From positions 20,675 through 84,674 of the forward strand of contig CALXAM010000007.1 of assembly GCA_944386285.1 (NCBI GenBank): a stretch of DNA of 64,000 nt, in the 5' to 3' direction. A program made the position numbers and the translations under genes. Of this stretch, positions 59,303 to 64,000 are shown piece after piece (within the stretch, counting starts at the first letter, position 1; each line of letters opens with the position of its first letter). A model generated the notes under the pieces. That model saw only the letters and a program-made list of their open reading frames with translations. It was not told the DNA's origin and made no database searches. The DNA comes from an uncultured Clostridia bacterium. Its GTDB lineage: Bacteria; Bacillota; Clostridia; Oscillospirales; Ruminococcaceae.

Positions 59303-60024
59303 GTAATTATATGTCACGAGCTGAGATTGAAGAAATCAGCGAAGGCTTGATTAAGATATACGCCCAAAAGTACCGAAATAAAGCTGTTCAGTACATCGAC
59401 ATTGAACACTTCATTACAGAGTTTTTGTCGCTGAATATTGAATATGCTTCTTTTGCGGAGGATGACAGCGGCAGGATAGGTTTTTTGGCAGATGGTGAAA
59501 CACCGCTGCTTATTCATCAGGAAGGAAAAATTATTCCCTTTGTTTTCCCGAAAGATACTATCGTGCTTGATAAATTCCTTTTATCAGAAAAGGAACAAGG
59601 GCGTCGAAGATTTACAATGGCACACGAAGCGTCACATCATATCCTGTGCAAGATGTATTCAGTACCGAGTGCAGGACGATTTCACACAGAATATGACAGT
59701 GAACGAAGTTACTCCAAAGATGAACTTGTTCAGATGTTCGCTTCGGCAGAGTGGCAGGCGGATACAATGGGAGCCTCTCTGTTAATGCCGAGATACATCA
59801 TCGAAAATGCAATGGCGAAGTTTCATAATTCGCAGCCGATTAAGATGTACGGTAATTCGACAATTACGCAAAAAGACAAAGCGATTATCCGCAATATGGC
59901 AGCCTATGTAGGTGTGTCATATACTGCTTTGTTAATCAGACTGAGAGAACTGGATATGTTGGAATATCACGATATATCCGAGTACATTTCCACAGAGTTG
60001 AATTTAGGAGGTGGTGTGATATGA
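59299..60024 (+). CDS. ImmA/IrrE-type metallopeptidase
   Basis: 241 aa from TTG 59299, supported by GGAGGTGG nine bases upstream (the ATG at 59311 is too far). HEASHH gives the HExxH zinc site (His109, Glu110, His113), and the third ligand region is AEWQADTMGASLLMP. In ICEBs1 ImmA cleaves the immunity repressor ImmR to release the element. Here it follows a LexA-like repressor, and the XRE repressor at 39052 is another possible target. Confidence 0.92.
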   Translation: MSNYMSRAEIEEISEGLIKIYAQKYRNKAVQYIDIEHFITEFLSLNIEYASFAEDDSGRIGFLADGETPLLIHQEGKIIPFVFPKDTIVLDKFLLSEKEQGRRRFTMAHEASHHILCKMYSVPSAGRFHTEYDSERSYSKDELVQMFASAEWQADTMGASLLMPRYIIENAMAKFHNSQPIKMYGNSTITQKDKAIIRNMAAYVGVSYTALLIRLRELDMLEYHDISEYISTELNLGGGVI

Positions 60025-60263
60025 GAGTATCAACCACTTCAGTAAGACCTGAAGTACAGGAACGCCTGCGTCTATCCCGATTGGAAGCAGAAACTTTACA
60101 AGAAAGAGATATACGCTGCCCTACTTGTGGGTTCAGAATACAGAGAGTCTATTCAGACGCAACTGGACATTTAAGCGTGAAGTGTCAGAAATGCAAAAAT
60201 GTCCATATTCTCAACCTTGCCTATTTCCGCCGTATGCGCCGAAGTGGACGGGACAAGAGATAG
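60021..60263 (+). CDS. Com/KTR-like zinc-ribbon protein
   Basis: 80 aa, overlapping the ImmA stop by four bases. An Arg-rich N-terminus (RPEVQERLRLSRLEAE) is followed by a zinc ribbon, CPTCGFRI ... VKCQKCKNV, and a basic end (YFRRMRRSGRDKR). The spacing resembles the Cys_rich_KTR proteins of ICEs and the phage Mu Com protein, which binds mRNA and melts a hairpin hiding the mom start. The next gene, the sigma factor, has exactly such a hairpin, so an RNA-binding activator role is plausible. Confidence 0.75.
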   Translation: MRVSTTSVRPEVQERLRLSRLEAETLQERDIRCPTCGFRIQRVYSDATGHLSVKCQKCKNVHILNLAYFRRMRRSGRDKR

Positions 60264-60344
60264 TAGGTAAATACAGATACAATTAAATATTTTATGATTT
60301 CAAATCGAGTAAGCGGAGATGACAAGGTTTCTTGTTAGGCTACC

Positions 60345-60477
60345 AAGCACCGTATGAAGCAGGATAAGTTAGAGGATGATATCCTCACTTATCCCAATTC
60401 TACGGTGCTTTTTTCTTGCTCGAATTTGCTTCATACGGTCTGGAGTCCTTCCCCGACTTGCTCGGGAAAGGACTTTT
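60345..60477 (+). ncRNA. Attenuator-like hairpins upstream of the sigma gene
   Basis: A three-tier hairpin (AAGCACCGTA 60345-60354 with TACGGTGCTT 60401-60410, GGATAAGT with ACTTATCC, GAGGAT with ATCCTC) ends in a T-run at 60409-60414. A competing 13-bp pairing is possible: ACCGTATGAAGCA (60349-60361) with TGCTTCATACGGT (60427-60439). A second terminator-like stem lies at 60445-60456/60462-60473 with TTTT. Mutually exclusive folds plus terminators are the usual shape of attenuators. No known riboswitch class is recognised. Confidence 0.65.
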
Positions 60478-60516
60478 ATGTTTTATACCATTTGGCAATG
60501 TCAAATAGCTAAATAC

Positions 60517-60582
60517 CCGTAATCTCCGAATTTTTGATTTCAACCTTATATATCAAAAATTCAAAGTTTAAGGAGATTACGG
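60517..60582 (+). promoter_or_regulatory. Hairpin that hides the sigma-factor ribosome site
   Basis: Two stacked 11-bp perfect stems: 60517-60527 with 60572-60582 and 60528-60538 with 60552-60562, with a 9-nt bulge on the 3' side. The 3' arm contains most of AAGGAG (60570-60575), the ribosome site for ATG 60585. Folding would block translation of the sigma factor until the hairpin is opened. Confidence 0.85.
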
Positions 60583-60584
60583 AA

Positions 60585-61157
60585 ATGAGAAAATTTACAT
60601 TAGAGCAACAAGAAGAATTATTTGCCAATGAATGCAAAGTTATAAATTTGCAATACGAGTATCCCGGCTACACAGGGGATCTAAAATGGGCAATTATCTC
60701 TAAACTGACAGAAAAAGAAATACTTGAAAAATACCGTTCTGTTGTCAGTGAATACATACCTTTTGTTGTTTTAACGCCAGCTTTTGGTGATGTACGTGAT
60801 GAGTATCGTAGGAATGAAAAAAAGTTTCAAATGAGGGCAGTAAGAAAACACGATTTCTATAATTTTGAAGATAGCGAAATAGAATTATATCACGCCGAGT
60901 TGGTAACTAATGATTTAGAAAAAAACTTTATTAAGAGTGAAGAAGAACAGACTTTGCGAAAAGCCATTCAGCAGTTAAAACCTATTCAGAAAGAACGTCT
61001 TATCAAATACTACTTTGAGGGGAAAAGCAGCCGACAAATTGCAAAGGAAGAAGGCGTTAATTACAGCAAAGTTGAGAAGTCTATAAATATTGCACTTAAA
61101 AATTTGAAAAATTTTTCGAAATTAGGGGGTGCATTTGACCTCTCCCAGTGGGAATAA
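60585..61157 (+). CDS. Sigma-70 family ICE regulator
   Basis: 190 aa from ATG 60585; the frame from 60534 lies inside the hairpin. The C-terminal third is a region 4-like helix-turn-helix (LRKAIQQLKPIQKERLIKYYFEGKSSRQIAKEEGVNYSKVEKSINIALKNLKNF). The first part shows no sigma region 2, as in Tn916 Orf7-type sigma-like regulators of transfer genes. The last ten residues (GGAFDLSQWE) are encoded by the 44-bp direct repeat and look like a tail gained by recombination. Confidence 0.88.
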   Translation: MRKFTLEQQEELFANECKVINLQYEYPGYTGDLKWAIISKLTEKEILEKYRSVVSEYIPFVVLTPAFGDVRDEYRRNEKKFQMRAVRKHDFYNFEDSEIELYHAELVTNDLEKNFIKSEEEQTLRKAIQQLKPIQKERLIKYYFEGKSSRQIAKEEGVNYSKVEKSINIALKNLKNFSKLGGAFDLSQWE

Positions 61158-61165
61158 GTGAAGGG
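61122..61165. repeat. Right copy of the 44-bp direct repeat
   Basis: Identical to 3076-3119. It spans the sigma-factor codons from the Gly-Gly pair to the stop (TGGGAATAA at the end) and eight bases beyond. It marks the border between the core and the integration module. Confidence 0.85.
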
Positions 61166-61225
61166 ACTTGTTTCTACTCCGGATATGAAACACCTTTCAA
61201 ATATTAAATTGAGAGGGTTTACATT

Positions 61226-61798
61226 ATGAAACTTGAAAGCAGTCAAAAAGTAAAACGTGGAGAAATCTATTTGTATGATTTCGGTAACAACGAAGGCTCT
61301 ATTCAAAACGGAATACGACCTGTTCTTGTCATACAGTGTGACGAAGGAAATCAGGCAAGTACAACAACGATTATTGCTGCATTTACTACAGCAATAAAAA
61401 AACAGTTTTTACCTTCCCACATTGTTGTTGGAAAAAAATTTGGCTTGAAAGAGCCTTCAATGGTTATGCTTGAGCAACTGAAAACGGTTAATCAGTCAGA
61501 TCTTACAGAGTATATCGGGATTGTGAATAGCGATTATTTAATCCGAAAAATCAATAATGGCTTGAAAACAGCGTTAGGCTTGTGGACAAACAGATCGCAG
61601 CCAAAGGGTGAAATCAGATGTTTATGTAGTCATTGCTTGAAGGATTACAAATCTAATCCCGAATATGTAGTGAGAAGGCTTGATCCGTTTTCCAAAGTAA
61701 AACAGAAATGCGACAAGTGCAACAATATGGGGTTTGACTATGTTGTAATAGACAAAAAATATGACGTCCCAAAAATAAAACAAAAGGTGAAAGATTAG
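61226..61798 (+). CDS. PemK/MazF-like protein with zinc-binding tail
   Basis: 190 aa. Residues 10-115 match the PemK/MazF fold (KRGEIYLYDFGNNEGSIQNGIRPVLVIQ, ASTTTIIAAFTTAIKK, SMVMLEQLKTVNQSDL), an mRNA interferase family. The tail carries CLCSHCLKDY and KCDKCNNMGFDY, probably one zinc site. No antitoxin gene is visible on either side. It may be a regulator of the adjacent excision genes or a stabilising toxin with a distant partner. Confidence 0.87.
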   Translation: MKLESSQKVKRGEIYLYDFGNNEGSIQNGIRPVLVIQCDEGNQASTTTIIAAFTTAIKKQFLPSHIVVGKKFGLKEPSMVMLEQLKTVNQSDLTEYIGIVNSDYLIRKINNGLKTALGLWTNRSQPKGEIRCLCSHCLKDYKSNPEYVVRRLDPFSKVKQKCDKCNNMGFDYVVIDKKYDVPKIKQKVKD

Positions 61799-61804
61799 GA
61801 TTGT

Positions 61805-61915
61805 CAATTATGCAATGGTAGAAATCGCATAATTGCTGTTTGTGCAATATTTGAATACAATACAGTTAAATCTCTGAGACAAGGAGGTAACTGTATATGA
61901 ACTGATAAAAGGAGG
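61805..61915 (+). promoter_or_regulatory. xis control region with inverted repeats and a two-codon ORF
   Basis: Inverted repeats CAATTATGC/GCATAATTG (61805-61813, 61827-61835) and TACAGTTA/TAACTGTA (61861-61868, 61888-61895) lie ahead of xis. A full AAGGAGGT (61881-61888) precedes ATG-AAC-TGA (61897-61905), a two-codon ORF, and the xis ribosome site AAAGGAGG follows at once (61908-61915). The repeats may bind Xis or another regulator. Confidence 0.55.
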
Positions 61916-61922
61916 TTCAACA

Positions 61923-62138
61923 ATGGACGAAAATAGAGGAAGAATGTTAGGTTCAAAGCAAGTAGCTGAAATTCTCGGTATTTCAGTATCATATGCTTAT
62001 AAAATAATTGATCAACTAAATCGAGAACTTGAAAAAGCTGGGTATTTGACTTTACACGGAAAGGTGGATTCTCTATATCTAAATCAAAGATTTTTCCCTT
62101 CTTCCGAAAAAATACAAACAGAAAACAGAAAGGAGTAA
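61923..62138 (+). CDS. Excisionase-like DNA-binding protein
   Basis: 71 aa with a MerR/excisionase-type winged helix (MLGSKQVAEILGISVSYAYKIIDQLNRELEKAGYLTLHGKVDSLYLNQRFF). It lies five bases before the integrase start, the usual xis-int order. It bends the ends to favour excision over integration. Confidence 0.88.
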   Translation: MDENRGRMLGSKQVAEILGISVSYAYKIIDQLNRELEKAGYLTLHGKVDSLYLNQRFFPSSEKIQTENRKE

Positions 62139-62142
62139 ACAA

Positions 62143-63249
62143 ATGCCGCAATATAAGTATCAAGTCAAAAAAGGTGTTAAGTGGTTATCAAAATTCAACT
62201 ATACCGATCCAAAGACGGGAATAACGCAGACTGAATACAAGAGAGGTTTTGACACCAAACGAGAAGCTAAAGATTATGAGGAAAGTTTTCTTGAAAAGCT
62301 TATCACAGACGAGGAAAACGAGGAAATTCCATACGAGAGGACATTTGAGGATGTTTTTCAGGAATACCTTATGTCTCATAAACGGGAGGACATTAAAGAA
62401 TCTTCGCTGAGAACAAAATACAATATTTTTGAGAAACATATTTTTCCGACTTTTCGTAATGTTCCTGTTTCGGAGATAACAGATGATGACATAGCAGAAT
62501 GGCAGACAAAAATGAGAAGCTTTGTTATGCCAAATGGGAAACACTTATCAAAAGCATTTTTGAGGACTATTCAGAGTCAGTTTAACTCGGTTATCAATTA
62601 TGCGCACAGCAAGGGGTACCTCAAAATAAATCCCCTTGCTGATATAAAGAATATGGGTATTAAAGATAAGCGTGTTGAATTTTGGAACACAGATGAATAT
62701 GAAAAGTTTGCTTATTACGCAATGAGATACCCAAATTATTACTATGCTTTTGAAGTCCTTTATTGGTGCGGACTGAGGGAAGGTGAAATGCTTGCGTTAA
62801 CACTCAATGATATAAATTTGGAGGAAGGGATTATCAATGTAAATAAGACATATCAACGAGTAGGCAGACAAGATGTAATCAGTACACCTAAGACGCCCAG
62901 TTCGGTTAGAAAAGTGAGTATGCCAGCTTTCCTTTGTGATGAACTGCGAGAATACATTAGTATGCTGTATGAGCCGGAAGCAGATCAGCGTATCTTTCAG
63001 ATTACAAAGTCTACCCTAACAAAGAATTTTCAAAATTTGACTCGTGAAGCTGGACTAAAGAAAATTACAGTTCACGGATTGCGACATTCTCACGTTTCTT
63101 TATTAATAAGCAAAAAGTATGATATTTTTGAAGTTTCCAAGCGTATCGGTCATAAGTCGGTTAAAACAACTCAGGATATTTATGGGCATTTGTTTGATGA
63201 AGTACAGAGAACGATTGCTAATGACCTTGATAATATGAGAAGGAGGTAA
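62143..63249 (+). CDS. int: Tyrosine integrase of the ICE
   Basis: 368 aa with three parts: an N-terminal arm-binding domain (SKFNYTDPKTGITQTEYKRGFDTKREAKDYE), a SAM-like core-binding domain, and the catalytic domain with Arg212 in GLREGE, HGLRHSH (His311, Arg314), His337 in RIGHKS and nucleophile Tyr347 in DIYGHL. This is the Tn916/Tn1549-type Int group. It is 590 bp from attR and should act on the 26-bp repeats and TTGCAAC arm sites. Confidence 0.95.
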   Translation: MPQYKYQVKKGVKWLSKFNYTDPKTGITQTEYKRGFDTKREAKDYEESFLEKLITDEENEEIPYERTFEDVFQEYLMSHKREDIKESSLRTKYNIFEKHIFPTFRNVPVSEITDDDIAEWQTKMRSFVMPNGKHLSKAFLRTIQSQFNSVINYAHSKGYLKINPLADIKNMGIKDKRVEFWNTDEYEKFAYYAMRYPNYYYAFEVLYWCGLREGEMLALTLNDINLEEGIINVNKTYQRVGRQDVISTPKTPSSVRKVSMPAFLCDELREYISMLYEPEADQRIFQITKSTLTKNFQNLTREAGLKKITVHGLRHSHVSLLISKKYDIFEVSKRIGHKSVKTTQDIYGHLFDEVQRTIANDLDNMRRR

Positions 63250-63253
63250 GAAT

Positions 63254-63583
63254 ATGTCAGCTAAAAATTGCGATAACCATAATAGATTTCGAGACAGGAC
63301 AATAGGATTTAGGGTTTCTTCAGAAGAAGAACAGCAAATCAATACAGTGGTAGAACTTTCGGGGATGACTAAACAAGACTATATTGTATCTAAATTACTC
63401 GACAGAACAATTTATGTACAGGGGAACTGCAAAGTACATCGAGCTGTGTATGATAAGTTGACTGAAGTATTGAGTGAATTACGGCGTATTGAAAGCAGCA
63501 ATGAAATGGGTGATGAACTAATAGCAAACATTGAATTGATTGCAAGTATTGTTGACAGCTTGTATATCAAAGCGAATGGATAA
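63254..63583 (+). CDS. Ribbon-helix-helix, MobC-like protein
   Basis: 109 aa, four bases after int. The N-terminal half is a ribbon-helix-helix domain (RTIGFRVSSEEEQQINTVVELSGMTKQDYIVSKLLDRTIYV); the rest is a helical pair with LTEVLSELRRI. Proteins of this kind sit beside int in many Clostridial ICEs and are named plasmid mobilisation protein. It may bind the right end near the arm sites. The oriT-linked MobC is a different gene (25038). Confidence 0.82.
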   Translation: MSAKNCDNHNRFRDRTIGFRVSSEEEQQINTVVELSGMTKQDYIVSKLLDRTIYVQGNCKVHRAVYDKLTEVLSELRRIESSNEMGDELIANIELIASIVDSLYIKANG

Positions 63584-63588
63584 AGATT

Positions 63589-63616
63589 AAGTCCGGTTGA
63601 CAATACCGGACTTTTT
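63589..63616 (+). terminator. Terminator of the int operon
   Basis: An 8-bp stem (63589-63596 with 63606-63613), 9-nt loop and TTTTT. Confidence 0.9.
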
Positions 63617-63663
63617 CATTATACTTATACATAAGGTTCTTTTACTAACTTGCATCATAACCG

Positions 63664-63707
63664 TTTGCAACTATTTCTTGGGAGTAATTGCAACACCTTT
63701 TGCAACA
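63664..63707 (+). promoter_or_regulatory. Right-end integrase arm-type repeats
   Basis: TTTGCAACT 63664-63672, ATTGCAACA 63687-63695 and TTTGCAACA 63699-63707, the last two 12 bp apart. They mirror the three copies inside the left end and have the same orientation on the + strand. Confidence 0.65.
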
Positions 63708-63835
63708 AGAAGTAGGATAACCCATATATGACATAGATAAAACCCCTCTAAAACGGTTGTTTTAATAGGAAAATTCCTTGAAAATAGGCTATATGATAAG
63801 CCAGTAAAAGAGTGGGAATAAATTGAAAAAGTCTG

Positions 63836-63861
63836 AAAACCCAGTAATAATGCGGGTTTGC
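63836..63861. repeat. attR, right 26-bp copy of the ICE direct repeat
   Basis: Identical to 2534-2559. Just inside it, 63810-63821 reads GAGTGGGAATAA, which resembles the 3' end of a guaA gene (Glu-Trp-Glu-stop). Sequence to the right is chromosomal flank. Confidence 0.88.
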
Positions 63862-64000
63862 AGGATTTCAAAGCCCTCGTTGATAAGATTTTGATAAGAT
63901 TGCACTTGAACCTCTTTATCGGATGTATCAAGTGGTTTGTGGGTAAAGAGTAATTTCTGAAGGCTCACAAAAACTCCATATTAACATTAAACCCCGTACT
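63862..64000. other. Chromosomal flank after attR
   Basis: No gene is visible in these 139 bp. Directly after attR there is a tandem repeat of TTGATAAGATT (63880-63890 and 63891-63901). Nothing else can be supported. Confidence 0.5.

Larger units (their letters stand above)
2534..63861. mobile_element. Integrative and conjugative element, Tn1549/CTn-like, about 61 kb
   Basis: The limits are a perfect 26-bp direct repeat at 2534-2559 and 63836-63861. Inside are all the parts of a conjugative element: tyrosine integrase and excisionase at the right end, relaxase with MobC and PcfB, VirD4 coupling protein, Maff2/TrbL/PrgI/VirB4 secretion genes, CHAP hydrolase, ParAB and a sigma factor. Gene order from relaxase to CHAP follows the Tn1549 and Clostridioides CTn pattern. 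TTGCAAC-type repeats lie inside both ends. Apart from the XRE gene at 39052-39360, all ICE genes read on the + strand. Cargo consists of a thioester adhesin with sortase, an MT-A70 methylase and a composite defence island; I saw no resistance gene. The element looks complete and potentially mobile. Confidence 0.93.

Noticed and set aside
2560..63835. Search for antibiotic-resistance genes and CRISPR arrays
   Set aside because: None seen: no van, tet, erm or aminoglycoside-type motifs and no regularly spaced repeats with spacers.
63671..63931. Minus-strand 86-aa ORF across attR
   Set aside because: It spans the arm sites and the junction between element and chromosome, so it cannot be an old gene, and has no motif.

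Overview
The window shows a chromosomal segment of a low- to mid-GC Gram-positive bacterium of the Clostridia/Bacillota type, carrying one complete integrative and conjugative element (ICE) of the Tn1549/CTn family. The host call rests on guaA and a penicillin-binding protein with strong AGGAGG ribosome sites and frequent TTG/GTG starts, plus the ICE backbone, which is typical of gut Clostridia. Only positions 1 to about 2530 and 63862 to 64000 look chromosomal.

The ICE lies just after the guaA stop codon. A perfect 26-bp direct repeat (2534-2559 and 63836-63861) bounds it, and three TTGCAAC arm-type sites sit just inside each end. From left to right it holds: a left end with a small gene and a structured leader (2560-3515); parA-parB; a surface module (lipoprotein, 1420-aa thioester/Cna_B adhesin, small membrane protein); accessory proteins; a 2901-aa methylase-helicase with tnpV overprinted in another frame; a toprim, YodL and DUF3848 cluster; a probable oriT; the relaxosome (MobC, relaxase, PcfB); and the type IV secretion genes (VirD4, Maff2, TrbL-like, PrgI, VirB4, sortase B, CHAP hydrolase). 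An MT-A70 methyltransferase is inserted in the middle of the secretion operon.

From 39.0 to 54.1 kb there is a defence island. It starts with a SLOG gene behind a promoter that contains an operator-like dyad and faces a divergent XRE repressor. An operon follows: SNF2 helicase with a C-terminal SLOG domain, DUF4391, a membrane protein, a coiled-coil TIR protein, a zinc-ribbon protein, a DUF6680-like protein, type III Mod, a tail-anchored coiled-coil protein and type III Res. The genes between DUF4391 and mod are separated by decayed copies of the mod 5' end joined to the DUF4391 3' end. This suggests the island grew by stepwise cassette accretion. TIR plus SLOG inside a type III restriction operon suggests a Thoeris-like signalling layer and is my best candidate for an undescribed system.

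From 54.1 to 61.2 kb is a stress and control module: Y-family polymerase, YolD, WYL regulator, MerR regulator with a 19-bp-spacer promoter, LexA-like repressor, ImmA protease, a Com/KTR-like zinc ribbon, and a sigma factor whose Shine-Dalgarno site lies inside a long hairpin. The right end carries a PemK/MazF-like protein, an excisionase, a tyrosine integrase and a ribbon-helix-helix protein. A second, 44-bp direct repeat (3076-3119 and 61122-61165) encloses the conjugation and defence core but leaves out the integration module, which suggests modular assembly. No antibiotic-resistance gene, tRNA, rRNA or CRISPR array was seen.
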